Shown: positions 1-8,961, numbered from the stretch's first letter. The stretch is DNA of 64,000 nucleotides from Plantibacter sp. VKM Ac-2880 (GCF_015351235.1 NZ_JADKSJ010000002.1:372001-436000), one strand, 5' to 3'. The notes: generated by a model from the sequence alone, not told the origin. Made by a program: numbers and translations.

Positions 1-2
1 GC

Positions 3-3000
3 CTGTGCACGGTCGAGAGCTACATCGGCGGAGAGTTCTTCGAGCCGAACTACCTCGACACGAGCGACCCGGTGCTCGCCCGCGCCTTCCCGCACCTACG
101 CGCCCCCGTGGGTGGGGTCGGTTTCGCCGGCATCGCCCGCACGGCGAGCGCCTGGCACCAGCGTGCCCTGACCACCACGGCCGAGGCCGACGTACCGCTC
201 CTCGGCCTGTTCAAGGAGCGCGCCGAAGGCGCCGGTCACTCCTACGGCACGACGGCCGTCCGCGGCTTCGTCGACCTCACCGAGGAGGCGGTGCAGCTCC
301 CGCGCGTCGACACCGCGGCCGTCGACCGGGAGGGCGGCACGCTCGGAGACGACCCGCTGCGCCTTCACACCATCGGCGACCTCGAGGACGCCTTCGGGAT
401 CGACGACGACGCCTACCAGCACACCTCCTTCGACGCCCTCGACGACGACGAGATCGACGCGTTCACCATCACCCCCGGGTACCGCTCCTTCGTCCAGTCG
501 ATGACGACCGAGCGGCGGCGGCGCCCGGCCGCGCTCCGCGACGTGCTCGTCCTCCCTGAGGACATCACCCGCCTCACCACCCCGGAGGAGTTCGCGCGCG
601 AGCTCGACCGGCTCGGCCCGGTCGGCAACTCCTCGATCGTCGTGCGCGGGCTGCGGGCGACGCGGACCGAGCAGGGCCGCCACCGCTTGCGGCTCACCGG
701 CCCGCTGGCCGGCGAGCTCGCCCGCGTCTCGGCGCTCGGCGAGTACTACGTCCGTCGGTTCGGTGCCGAGGTCACGGGCCACTGGATCTCCGGCGGCGAC
801 CTCATCATCGAAGCGGTCGGCTCGGCCGACGACTACTTCTCCATGCTCGTCGAGGGCGAGGAGAGCATCTCCACGGACCTCGTGCAGCCCGCCAGCGAGA
901 TCACCCGCGCGCTCGCCTCCGGGGCGATGAGCCACGGTGCCCTCGTGGCGACCGCCCACGAGGCCGTCGCGCACGGCACCAACATGGTGGGCGGGATGTC
1001 GAACAGTGGCGAGGGCGGCGAGCACCTCTCGCGCTACGGCACCATCCGCGGATCGCGCATCAAGCAGTTCGCCTCCGGCCGGTTCGGCGTCTGGGCCGGC
1101 TACCTCGCCGACCCGATGCTGCAGGAGCTGGAGATCAAGATCGGACAGGGTGCGAAGCCCGGCGAGGGCGGCCAGCTCCCGGCCCCGAAGGTCACGGTCG
1201 ACATCGCCGCCGCCCGTGGCGGCACCCCGGGCATCGAGCTCGTCTCCCCGCCGCCGCACCACGACACCTACTCCATCGAGGACCTCGCCCAGCTCATCCA
1301 CGACTGCAAGGCCGCCCGGGTCCGCGTCGTCGTGAAGCTCGTCTCCTCCGAGGGGATCGGCACGATCGCCGTCGGCGTCGCCAAGGCCGGCGCGGACGTC
1401 ATCAACGTCGCCGGCAACACCGGCGGCACGGGTGCGGCCGCGGTCACGAGCCTGAAGTACGCGGGCCGCAGCGCCGAGATCGGCATCGCCGAAGTGCACC
1501 AGGCGCTCAGCGCGAACGGCTTGCGCTCGAAGGTCACGCTGCGCTGCTCCGGGGCGCACCAGACGGGTCGCGACGTCGTCATCTCGGCGCTGCTCGGCGG
1601 CGACAGCTTCGAGTTCGGGACCACCGCGCTCATGATGCTGAAGTGCGTCATGGCGAAGAACTGCAACGTGAAGTGCCCGGCCGGTCTCACGACGAACCCC
1701 GAGACCTTCGACGGCGACCCCCGCGCGCTCGCTCAGTACCTGCTGAACATCGCGCACGACGTCCGTGAGCGGCTCGCGATCCTCGGGCTCCGCTCGCTGC
1801 GTGAAGCCCGTGGTCGCACCGACCTCCTCCACCTCGTCGACCACCCGGCCGCGGTCGCCGACCTCGACCTGCGCGCCATGCTCGCGGTCGTCCCCGAGGT
1901 CGTCGTCACCGACCCGGTGTACCTCGAGAAGGATTTCACGCTCGACGACGCGCTCATCGAGCGGGTGCGGGCCGGGCTCTTCGACGAACGTCGGACCACG
2001 ATCGACCTCGGCGCGACCGAGGGCGACGGCGGGATCCGGCTCGGCAACCGCTGGCGCTCCGTCGGCGGGCAGCTCGCGATCGACCTCGAACGTCTGCTGA
2101 ACCACGAGCTCGACGACGCGCAGGCGGCGGCGACCCCCTCGGTCGTCACCGACGATCGCGGCCACCGGTCGCTGGGCGCCGACACCGTCACCATCCGGAC
2201 CGAGCACTCGGCCGGGCAGTCCTTCGCGGCGTTCTGCGTCGACGGCCTGCACTGGCGGCACACCGGCACCTGCAACGACGGCGTCGGCAAGAGCGCCTCG
2301 GGCGGCACCATCGCGATCCTCTCCCCCGGCGGCGGCAGCCCGGAGCCCGGCGGCAACGTCCTCATCGGCAACTTCGCGCTCTTCGGGGCCACCGGTGGAC
2401 GCACCTTCGTGCAGGGTGAGGCCGGCGACCGCTTCGCCGTCCGGAACTCGGGGGCGACCGCGGTCGTCGAGGGTGTCGGCGACTACGCCTGCGAATACAT
2501 GACGAACGGCGCCGTGCTGAACCTCGGCGGTTTCGGCATCGGCTTCGGCAACGGCATGAGCGGCGGCTTCGTCTACCAGTACGACCCGCGCGGCGAACTG
2601 CCCAGCAAGGTCAGCGCCGACTCGCTCCTCCTCGGATCGATCACCGAGGGCGAGCAGGCGGCCTTCCACGAGGCGGCCGTGCTCCTCCTGCTCGAATGGC
2701 ACCTCGAGGCGACCGGTTCACCGCTGGCGTCCCGGCTGCTCGCCGACTGGGAGACGGCCAGGCACCACTTCGTGTTCGGCATGCCACGCGCGCTGCTGCT
2801 GTACCAGGACAGCGACGCCATCCTCGCGGCGAAGAGCCGCAAGGAGCTCCTCGACGAGCTCGGTGCCGCGCTCGCGGCGCAACAGCTCCGCACCTTCAAG
2901 CTCGACTACCGCGACCGCCGGCCGGTCCGCGGCGGTCGCGCACCGGGTCTGGGCGAGCCCGCGGCGGACCCGCAGGACGTGTACGCGCTCCTCACCAGTT

Positions 3001-3389
3001 ACACCGTGCTCAAGCTCGCGCAGGAGGTCGCCCTCACGCGGACCCCCGGCGTCGACGACCCCGCCCACCCGACCGTGCAGGCGGCCGTCCGCACGCTCAT
3101 CCTGACCGAGGACTTCTTCGTCATGCAGCGTGTGCAGCGGACGGCCCGCGAGCTGCTCGAACGCTACGACGACGCGGCCCTCGCCGCGATGATCGCCGCG
3201 AAACGCCTGCACGACTACACGGAGGCGCTGCGCCTGCGGAACGTCCGGTCGATCGACCACCCGGGGACCACCGGGTGGATCATGCACCAGCACGCAAAGA
3301 ACCGGGCCCGATCCGGTGCGACGGGTGGCACCGAAGCACTCCTTGCATCGGCCGCCCTGGCCGAGCTGACACTGGCGGGCCGCCGATGA
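3..3389 (+). CDS. gltB: Glutamate synthase large subunit-like protein, 3' part
   Basis: The reading frame is open from the first bases of the window, so the 5' end lies outside; 1128 residues are visible. In order they show the end of the central domain, the FMN-binding synthase domain (about residues 295-620, with the stretch GGMSNSGEGGE), a cysteine cluster near residue 547 (LKCVMAKNCNVKCPAG) that fits the 3Fe-4S site, and a GXGXG domain (about 730-860, GNGMSGGFVYQYDP). The family makes glutamate from 2-oxoglutarate and glutamine-derived ammonia. Two things are odd. The cysteine spacing is C-x5-C-x3-C rather than the C-x5-C-x4-C I recall for E. coli GltB, and about 190 residues follow the usual family end. 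The next gene is a diflavin reductase, not gltD. The N-terminal glutaminase domain cannot be checked here. Confidence 0.85.
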   Translation: MCTVESYIGGEFFEPNYLDTSDPVLARAFPHLRAPVGGVGFAGIARTASAWHQRALTTTAEADVPLLGLFKERAEGAGHSYGTTAVRGFVDLTEEAVQLPRVDTAAVDREGGTLGDDPLRLHTIGDLEDAFGIDDDAYQHTSFDALDDDEIDAFTITPGYRSFVQSMTTERRRRPAALRDVLVLPEDITRLTTPEEFARELDRLGPVGNSSIVVRGLRATRTEQGRHRLRLTGPLAGELARVSALGEYYVRRFGAEVTGHWISGGDLIIEAVGSADDYFSMLVEGEESISTDLVQPASEITRALASGAMSHGALVATAHEAVAHGTNMVGGMSNSGEGGEHLSRYGTIRGSRIKQFASGRFGVWAGYLADPMLQELEIKIGQGAKPGEGGQLPAPKVTVDIAAARGGTPGIELVSPPPHHDTYSIEDLAQLIHDCKAARVRVVVKLVSSEGIGTIAVGVAKAGADVINVAGNTGGTGAAAVTSLKYAGRSAEIGIAEVHQALSANGLRSKVTLRCSGAHQTGRDVVISALLGGDSFEFGTTALMMLKCVMAKNCNVKCPAGLTTNPETFDGDPRALAQYLLNIAHDVRERLAILGLRSLREARGRTDLLHLVDHPAAVADLDLRAMLAVVPEVVVTDPVYLEKDFTLDDALIERVRAGLFDERRTTIDLGATEGDGGIRLGNRWRSVGGQLAIDLERLLNHELDDAQAAATPSVVTDDRGHRSLGADTVTIRTEHSAGQSFAAFCVDGLHWRHTGTCNDGVGKSASGGTIAILSPGGGSPEPGGNVLIGNFALFGATGGRTFVQGEAGDRFAVRNSGATAVVEGVGDYACEYMTNGAVLNLGGFGIGFGNGMSGGFVYQYDPRGELPSKVSADSLLLGSITEGEQAAFHEAAVLLLLEWHLEATGSPLASRLLADWETARHHFVFGMPRALLLYQDSDAILAAKSRKELLDELGAALAAQQLRTFKLDYRDRRPVRGGRAPGLGEPAADPQDVYALLTSYTVLKLAQEVALTRTPGVDDPAHPTVQAAVRTLILTEDFFVMQRVQRTARELLERYDDAALAAMIAAKRLHDYTEALRLRNVRSIDHPGTTGWIMHQHAKNRARSGATGGTEALLASAALAELTLAGRR

Positions 3390-3412
3390 GCGCGCCCGGT
3401 CTGGAAGGGATC

Positions 3413-5248
3413 ATGAGCGAGACACGGACCCCGTCCGCCGTCGGGCCCCGCCCGGTGCTCTTCGAGGCGCTCGCGGCGCTCGGCAGCAGCACCGACGACC
3501 CGTTCATCCCCGAGGACGCACCGTTCAGCCCGGAGCAGCGGGTGTGGCTCGCCGGATTCCTGGCCGGTGTCCGAGCGAGCACCGTCGACGGTGCCGAAGC
3601 GGCGGCGCGGACCCCGCAGCTGGCGCTGCACGTCCTGGTCGGCACCCAGACGGGCACCGCGGAGGCGATCGCGGAGGACCTCGGTCGTGCGGCGTCCGGC
3701 TACGGGGTGGCGACGACGACCACCGGTCTCGACGACGTCGAGGTCGACAAGCTCCCGTCGATGGGTCACCTCGTCGTCATCACCTCGACGTACGGCGAGG
3801 GCGAGATGCCGGACAACGCCGAACTGTTCTGGGAGGCGCTCCAGGCGAGCACCGCTCCACGGCTCGACGGCCTGAAGTTCTCCGTCCTCGCCCTCGGCGA
3901 CTCCGGGTACGACGGCTTCTGCCAGGCGGGGAAGCTCATCGACACGCGCCTCGAGCAGCTCGGGGCGGAGCGCGTCCTCGCCCGCGTGGACTGCGACGTC
4001 GACTACGAGGAGCCCGCTGCGGCCTGGACGACCCAGGCCCTGTCGCTCTTCGGCGCCCTCGCTCCGGCGACCACCGACGGTGCCCCGGCCCCGACCGTGC
4101 CAGCCGCCGCCCCCGCGAAGAAGCCCGGTCGCACGCGGTCGCCCTGGACCCGGAAGACGCCCTTCGGGGCGACGCTCGCGGTCAACCGCGTGCTCTCCGG
4201 TGCTGCCTCTTCCAAGGAGATCAGACACTACGAGTTCGATCTCGCCGACAGCGGCATCGAGTACGCCGCCGGTGACGCCCTCGGGGTCATGCCGAGCAAC
4301 GACCCGGCCCTCGTCGACGCGATCATCGCCGAACTCGATGCGGATGCCGACGACGCCGTGGACGGGTCGACCCTCGCGGAACGACTCACCAACGGCTTCG
4401 AGATCCGCACACCGTCGAAGGACCTCGTCGCGGAGCTCGCCGAGCGGTCGCCGGACTCCGAGCTCGCCGGGATCCTGGCGCTCGCCCAGGTCGAGACGCT
4501 CGACTCCTGGTTGCGCGACCGCGACATCCTCGACCTCCTGCGGTCGACCTCGGTCCGGTTCGACGCCGACACCCTCGTCGACGTCCTGCGCCCGCTCCAG
4601 CACCGTGCGTACTCGATCTCGTCCAGCCCGCTCGCGGCCGACGGACGCGTGCACCTCACGGTCGCGAGCGTCCGCTATGCGGTCGGTGACCGCGTGCATG
4701 GCGGTGTCGCCTCGACCCACCTCGCCGACCGGGTCGCCGAGGGCGGCACGAGCGGCATCTTCGTCTCGGCGAACGCGGCGTTCCGCGTCCCGTCCGACGA
4801 CGACGCGCCGCTCATCATGGTCGGTCCCGGCACGGGCATCGCCCCGTTCCGGTCCTTCCTGCAGGAGCGTCGTGAACGCGGCGCGACCGGTCGGAACTGG
4901 TTGTTCTTCGGCGACCAGCACCGGGCACACGACTTCATCTACGAGGACGAGCTCGGTGAGCTGCTGACCGGAGGGGTCCTCGACCGCCTCGACCTCGCCT
5001 TCTCCCGCGATCAGCGCGAGAAGGTGTACGTCCAGACGCGGATGCGCGAGAACGGCAAGGAGCTGTACGCCTGGCTCGAGGAGGGCGGCCACTTCGCGGT
5101 CTGCGGCGACGCATCACGCATGGCGAAGGACGTCGACCACGCGCTGCACGAACTCATCGCCGAGCACGGCGGCAGGTCCATGGAGGCTGCGGCGGAGTAC
5201 GTGCACACGCTGAAGCGCGAGAAGCGGTACATCCGCGACGTCTACTAG
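3413..5248 (+). CDS. Diflavin NADPH oxidoreductase (sulfite reductase flavoprotein / CysJ type)
   Basis: A 611-residue flavoprotein that moves electrons from NADPH through FAD and FMN to a partner. A flavodoxin domain (about residues 72-210, GTQTGTAEAIAEDL) is followed by a linker, an FAD domain (RAYSISSSP near 398), an NADPH domain (VGPGTGIAPFRSF near 470) and the family-typical C-terminus KRYIRDVY. The ATG at 3413 follows GGAAGG; an in-frame ATG at 3386 overlaps the gltB stop as ATGA and is the alternative start. No hemoprotein sulfite reductase is in the window. Its tight linkage to the glutamate synthase-like gene makes that protein, or an unseen upstream nitrite or sulfite reductase, the likely electron acceptor. 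The domain call is firm; the partner is inference. Confidence 0.88.
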   Translation: MSETRTPSAVGPRPVLFEALAALGSSTDDPFIPEDAPFSPEQRVWLAGFLAGVRASTVDGAEAAARTPQLALHVLVGTQTGTAEAIAEDLGRAASGYGVATTTTGLDDVEVDKLPSMGHLVVITSTYGEGEMPDNAELFWEALQASTAPRLDGLKFSVLALGDSGYDGFCQAGKLIDTRLEQLGAERVLARVDCDVDYEEPAAAWTTQALSLFGALAPATTDGAPAPTVPAAAPAKKPGRTRSPWTRKTPFGATLAVNRVLSGAASSKEIRHYEFDLADSGIEYAAGDALGVMPSNDPALVDAIIAELDADADDAVDGSTLAERLTNGFEIRTPSKDLVAELAERSPDSELAGILALAQVETLDSWLRDRDILDLLRSTSVRFDADTLVDVLRPLQHRAYSISSSPLAADGRVHLTVASVRYAVGDRVHGGVASTHLADRVAEGGTSGIFVSANAAFRVPSDDDAPLIMVGPGTGIAPFRSFLQERRERGATGRNWLFFGDQHRAHDFIYEDELGELLTGGVLDRLDLAFSRDQREKVYVQTRMRENGKELYAWLEEGGHFAVCGDASRMAKDVDHALHELIAEHGGRSMEAAAEYVHTLKREKRYIRDVY

Positions 5249-5260
5249 GACCCCCGCTGC

Positions 5261-5413
5261 GGTCCCTGACCCACCTGCCCGGTCCCTGAGCTTGTCGAAG
5301 GGCGCCCTTCGACCGGCTCAGGGGCCGGTCATGGGTTCCTGAGCCCGGTCACCGGTCCCTGAGCCAAGCCCCCGGTCCCTGAGCCCAGCCACCGGTCCCT
5401 GAGCTTGTCGAAG
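5261..5413. repeat. 20-bp tandem GGTCCCTGAG repeats with embedded palindrome
   Basis: Units beginning GGTCCCTGA (one GGTTCCTGAG) start at 5261, 5281, 5334, 5354, 5374 and 5394; the last four are exactly 20 bp apart. The unit at 5281 forms a 46-bp imperfect palindrome (5281-5326) centred on GAAGGGC/GCCCTTC. The array lies between two convergent genes and may also act as a terminator. From memory, this palindrome is dispersed through Microbacteriaceae genomes. Confidence 0.85.
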
Positions 5414-5423
5414 GGCGGACCGA

Positions 5424-6569
5424 TCAGGCGTTCTCAGCGCCGAGCAGGGCTGCCGCGGCGCGCGCCTCGTACACGACGTCGTCGAGTTCGTCGCCCGCGA
5501 CGTTCACGTGGCCGACCTTCCGCCCGGGCCGTGGGTCCTTGCCGTAGGTGTGGACCTTCGCGAGCGGGTGCGCGCCGAGGACCTGCGGGTACCGGTCGTC
5601 GAGGGTGCCCTCGGTCGGTCCGCCGAGCACGTTCACCATGACCGTCCAGTCGCGGTGGCAGCCCGTCCATCCGAGCGGCAGGTCGAGGACGGCGCGGAGG
5701 TGCTGCTCGAACTGGCTCGTGACGCTGCCGTCCTGCGTCCAGTGCCCGCTGTTGTGCGGACGCATGGCGAGCTCGTTGATGAGCAGGCGGTCGTCGTCGG
5801 TCTCGAACAGCTCGACGGCGAGGACGCCGGCGACCCCCAGCGCGGTCGCCACGGTGACGGCGATCTCCTCGGCGGTGTCCGCGAGCCGTCCGGCGGATCC
5901 CGGAGCCGGAGCGATGACCTCGCTGCACACGCCACCGAGCTGCACCGTCTCGACCACGCGCCACGGCACGACCTCGCCCGACGGCCGGCGGGCGACGAGC
6001 TGGGCGAGTTCGCGTCGGAAGGACACCAGTTCCTCGACGAGGAGTGCGCCGCCGTTGGCGTCCTCCGACAGCGCCGTGAACCAGTCGTCGACCTCGTTCG
6101 GGCCGTGGACCACCCGGACGCCCTTGCCGTCGTAGCCGCCACGCGGGGTCTTCACGACGCCCTTGCCGCCGTGCTCGGCGAGGAAGGCGGCGAGCTCCTC
6201 CTGGTCGTGGACCCGCGCCCAGTCCGGGACCGGGAGCCCCAGCTCGGTGAGCCGCTCGCGCATGAGCAGCTTGTCCTGGGCGACGGCGAGCGCGTCCGGC
6301 CCTGGGTGCACCTGGACGCCGGCGTCGACGAGGGCGCGGAGGACGTGCTGCGGGACGTGCTCGTGGTCGAAGGTGATCACGTCGACCGTCTCGGCGAACG
6401 CGAGGACGGTGTCGGCGTCGCGGTAGTCGCCCACCTGCACCGTCGCCAACCGGGCGGACATGCCTTCCTGCTCGGCGAGCACGCGGATGTCGAGTCCGAG
6501 GTTGATCGCCGCCGGGACCATCATCCTGGCCAGCTGACCGCCGCCGATCACTCCGACGCGAATGCTCAT
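5424..6569 (-). CDS. purK: N5-carboxyaminoimidazole ribonucleotide synthase
   Basis: PurK uses ATP and bicarbonate to convert aminoimidazole ribonucleotide to N5-CAIR in purine synthesis. The 381-residue ATP-grasp protein has the Rossmann-like start GVIGGGQLARMM, the ATP-binding stretch VVKTPRGGYDGKGV (about residue 140), and the metal and ATP site residues in LLINELAMRPHNSGHWT. GGAG lies 7 nt before the ATG. The upstream neighbour on the same strand is a PH-domain membrane protein, as beside purK in M. tuberculosis. No purE is seen. The gene ends against the repeat array, which separates it from the convergent diflavin reductase gene. Confidence 0.95.
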   Translation of the reverse strand: MSIRVGVIGGGQLARMMVPAAINLGLDIRVLAEQEGMSARLATVQVGDYRDADTVLAFAETVDVITFDHEHVPQHVLRALVDAGVQVHPGPDALAVAQDKLLMRERLTELGLPVPDWARVHDQEELAAFLAEHGGKGVVKTPRGGYDGKGVRVVHGPNEVDDWFTALSEDANGGALLVEELVSFRRELAQLVARRPSGEVVPWRVVETVQLGGVCSEVIAPAPGSAGRLADTAEEIAVTVATALGVAGVLAVELFETDDDRLLINELAMRPHNSGHWTQDGSVTSQFEQHLRAVLDLPLGWTGCHRDWTVMVNVLGGPTEGTLDDRYPQVLGAHPLAKVHTYGKDPRPGRKVGHVNVAGDELDDVVYEARAAAALLGAENA

Positions 6570-6697
6570 GGGTTCACTCCAGCTCTCCGGCGACCGGCCG
6601 GCGGGTCTCGTATCGGCAGGCGGGACGGGCGGATCCGGAGACGGATCGGCTGAGCCCCGACTTCAACATCGTACCGGCCGGGTCGGACCCGGTCGGG

Positions 6698-7264
6698 TCA
6701 GCGGCGGGCGGGCGGCTGGGTCGGCGACTGTCCGGACGACTGGGCTGCCGGATAGGGGGCGGCGATGCTCTGGTTCTCCGCGACGAGCTCGTGGAGGGCG
6801 TTCTGGACGAGGACGGCGCCCGGCACGTCCCGCAGCACGACCGGCAGCTCGCCACCGGAGGTGACGCGCACGTTGCCGCTGCCGAACGCGCTCTGCACCC
6901 AGCTCTTGTGCACCGTGATCCCGTACCCACGTGCGTGGTAGAGCTCCTGGCGGGACCGGACGAAGAACCCCCGGCGGACGATGAGTCGCCGGGTGGTGAT
7001 GACGTAGCGGACGGACAGCCAGGCGACGAACGGCAGCACGCAGGCGAACAGCACGATCACCCCGCCGCCGATGAGGACGGCCCAGTTCTGCCATTCGAGG
7101 TCGAACGAGCCGAAGACGTACGCTCCGACGCCGCTCACCGCGATGAGGAGGAGGGCGGGGAGCAGGAGCCGCCGGGCATGCGGACGCAGGCGTGCGACCA
7201 CACGTTCGGTCGCCGCCGCGGGAGGGGCCGGCCGGCCCGGCCCCGTCATACCGGGATCAGCCAT
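6698..7264 (-). CDS. PH domain-containing membrane protein
   Basis: A 188-residue protein with two hydrophobic segments near the N-terminus (LLLPALLLIAVSGVGAYVFG and AVLIGGGVIVLFACVLPFVA), then a bacterial PH-like (bPH_2, formerly DUF304) domain: the typical pattern VRYVITTRRLIVRRGFF is followed by an HKSWVQS-type strand. The C-terminus is a Gln/Pro/Ser-rich tail. The function of the family is unknown. I chose the ATG at 7264 because the longer open frame upstream has no family-like sequence; GGGAG lies almost against this ATG and AAGAAT ends 6 nt before it, so a leaderless start is possible. It lies upstream of purK with about 130 bp between them. The same pair occurs in M. tuberculosis (Rv3278c, Rv3276c). 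Confidence 0.8.
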   Translation of the reverse strand: MADPGMTGPGRPAPPAAATERVVARLRPHARRLLLPALLLIAVSGVGAYVFGSFDLEWQNWAVLIGGGVIVLFACVLPFVAWLSVRYVITTRRLIVRRGFFVRSRQELYHARGYGITVHKSWVQSAFGSGNVRVTSGGELPVVLRDVPGAVLVQNALHELVAENQSIAAPYPAAQSSGQSPTQPPARR

Positions 7265-7351
7265 GCTCCCATTCTTAGCAGTCGTCGGAACCCGCCGTCT
7301 GCTCCCACCCCGCCCGTCGGCAATCCCGATCGACGGGCGTCGACCTCCGGC

Positions 7352-7357
7352 TAACAT
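7352..7357 (+). promoter_or_regulatory. -10 element of the EI24 gene
   Basis: TAACAT ends exactly 6 nt before the GTG at 7364, so transcription probably starts at the start codon (leaderless). No clear -35 hexamer is seen. Confidence 0.6.
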
Positions 7358-7363
7358 GAAGGC

Positions 7364-8176
7364 GTGAAACCGGCCGACAGCACCGCACCCACGGGCCGGC
7401 CTCCCGGCGTCTTCGCGTCGTTCTTCGAGGGGGTCGGCATCCTCATCGGCGGTTTCCGCCTCTGGGGCACCTCGCCGAAGCGGATGCTGCTCGGCATGGT
7501 CCCAGCGGCGATCGTGGGCGTCGTCTTCGTCGCGCTGCTCGTCGTCCTCGGCCTCAACGCGGCGGCGATCGTCGACTGGGCGACACCGTTCGCGGACACC
7601 TGGGACGAGCCGTACCGCTCGTCCGTCCGGGTCGCTGCAGCCGTCGCGTTGATCGCCGTCGCCGTCGTGGTCATGCTGTACGCCTACGCGGCCGTGACGC
7701 TGCTCGTCGGCGACCCGTTCTACGAGCGGATCTGGGCGGACGTCGAACGCTCACTCGGTGACGCTCCAGCGGAGTCCGGTGAGTCGGCCTGGCGCGGGCT
7801 CCTGACCGGCATCGGGCGCTCCCTCGGCCTGTTGCTGCTCACCATCCCGACGGCGGCCGTCCTCTTCCTGCTGGGGTTCATCCCGATCATCGGCCAGACG
7901 GTGGTCCCGGTGGCGGGTGTCGTCGTGAGCGGCTGGTTCCTCACCCTGGAGCTGACCGGGTACGCCTTCGACGCACGTGGGTTGTCGGTGCGCGAGCGGC
8001 GACGCCTCCTCGCCAGGCGGCGGTCCCGCACCCTGGGTTTCGGGACCGCCGTCGCAGTGCTCTTCCTCGTCCCCGTCCTGTCCGTTCTGGTGATGCCGGC
8101 GGCCGTGTCGGGGGCCACGGTGCTCGCCCGTCGAGCGCTCGCCGAGGCGGACGGCCCGCTCAGCGCACGTGCGTGA
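7364..8176 (+). CDS. EI24 domain-containing membrane protein
   Basis: A 270-residue integral membrane protein with four or more hydrophobic helices: about 45-70 (MLLGMVPAAIVGVVFVALLV), 90-110, 145-185 and 225-255. It fits the EI24/CysZ-like family (N-terminal FFEGVGILIGGFRLW, central GDPFYERIW). CysZ members move sulfate; actinobacterial EI24 proteins are uncharacterised, so I assign no substrate. The GTG start is supported by the -10 hexamer 6 nt upstream. The 3' end overlaps the convergent birA by 17 bp, so the two stop codons lie inside each other's coding sequence. Confidence 0.82.
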   Translation: MKPADSTAPTGRPPGVFASFFEGVGILIGGFRLWGTSPKRMLLGMVPAAIVGVVFVALLVVLGLNAAAIVDWATPFADTWDEPYRSSVRVAAAVALIAVAVVVMLYAYAAVTLLVGDPFYERIWADVERSLGDAPAESGESAWRGLLTGIGRSLGLLLLTIPTAAVLFLLGFIPIIGQTVVPVAGVVVSGWFLTLELTGYAFDARGLSVRERRRLLARRRSRTLGFGTAVAVLFLVPVLSVLVMPAAVSGATVLARRALAEADGPLSARA

Positions 8177-8948
8177 CGTCGCCCGCCGCCACGGCCACCG
8201 GGGCGCCGCCGTCGCTCGGCCGGACGACGAGTCGCCCGTCGGGGTCGATGCGCTCGGCGGTGCCGGTCAACGTCCCGCCGCCCGGCAACTCGACGCGGAC
8301 CGAACTGTCGAGCGTCACGCAGTGTTCCGTGACCGTCGTGCGGAGACCGCTGGCCTCGGCGTCGCCTGACGCCTCGAGGTACGCGTCGTACAGCCGCCCG
8401 AACGCGCGGAGGTATCCGGCGAGGACCATGTCGGGATCCGGATCCGCCAGCCCCTCGAGCGCGAGCGACGTGGACCGGTCCGTCGGCAGTTCGTCCGCCC
8501 GCTGCCGCAGGTTGACCCCGGTGCCGACGATGGCACCGTCGCCGGTCGGCAGCAGTTCGGAGAGGATGCCGGACACCTTCCGGCCACCGATGAGAACGTC
8601 GTTCGGCCACTTCACCCCGGCGGGCACCCCGAGGTCTTGGAGCGACGACGCCAGTGCGGCACCGGCGAGCAGCGGCAGCCAGCCGTAGGCCTCGAGCCCG
8701 AGGGGACGGCCGGACGGCGTGACGGGCCGGAGCAGGATGGACACGGCGAGCGAGGCTCCAGGAGGCGTCGTCCACGCCCGACCGAGGCGGCCCCGTCCGT
8801 TGCGCTGGTCGTCGGTGACGACGACCGAGCGGTCCGGCCAGCCGCCGCCGTCCTCGCGGGCCCTGATCGCGAGTTCGTCGTTGGTGGAGCCCGCGTGCTC
8901 GAGGATCTCGAGGCGCGGGACGAGGGCGGCGGTGCTGGGCAGATCCAT
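8160..8948 (-). CDS. birA: Biotin--[acetyl-CoA-carboxylase] ligase
   Basis: BirA activates biotin with ATP and attaches it to the biotin-carrier lysine of carboxylases, here most likely Lys552 of the protein at 16429-18189. The 262-residue protein has the catalytic-domain motifs GSTNDEL (about residue 20), GRGRLGRAW (about 50), KWPNDVL (about 110) and GTGVNLR, then a C-terminal SH3-like domain. It lacks the N-terminal DNA-binding domain of E. coli BirA, so it is a ligase only. The ATG at 8948 was chosen over the longer open frame because of family alignment and a -10 hexamer 7 nt upstream. It is divergent from the carboxylase beta subunit gene. Confidence 0.93.
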   Translation of the reverse strand: MDLPSTAALVPRLEILEHAGSTNDELAIRAREDGGGWPDRSVVVTDDQRNGRGRLGRAWTTPPGASLAVSILLRPVTPSGRPLGLEAYGWLPLLAGAALASSLQDLGVPAGVKWPNDVLIGGRKVSGILSELLPTGDGAIVGTGVNLRQRADELPTDRSTSLALEGLADPDPDMVLAGYLRAFGRLYDAYLEASGDAEASGLRTTVTEHCVTLDSSVRVELPGGGTLTGTAERIDPDGRLVVRPSDGGAPVAVAAGDVTHVR

Positions 8949-8955
8949 GCCGACC

Positions 8956-8961
8956 ACCCTA
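8956..8961 (-). promoter_or_regulatory. -10 element of birA
   Basis: On the minus strand TAGGGT ends 7 nt before the birA ATG, consistent with a leaderless message. Confidence 0.5.

Noticed and set aside
72-74. First in-frame ATG of the gltB-like gene as its start
   Set aside because: The frame is open and family-like upstream to the first base of the window, so the gene starts outside it.
96-2702. Long open frame on the minus strand opposite gltB, and similar ones at 3215-5092 and 16255-18108
   Set aside because: These are antisense to clear core genes, have no family-like sequence and show the repetitive Arg/Asp/Val/Gly composition typical of shadow frames in high-GC DNA.
3413-5248. Naming the diflavin reductase cysJ
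   Set aside because: No sulfite reductase hemoprotein gene is visible and the linked gene is glutamate synthase-like, so the specific symbol is not supported.
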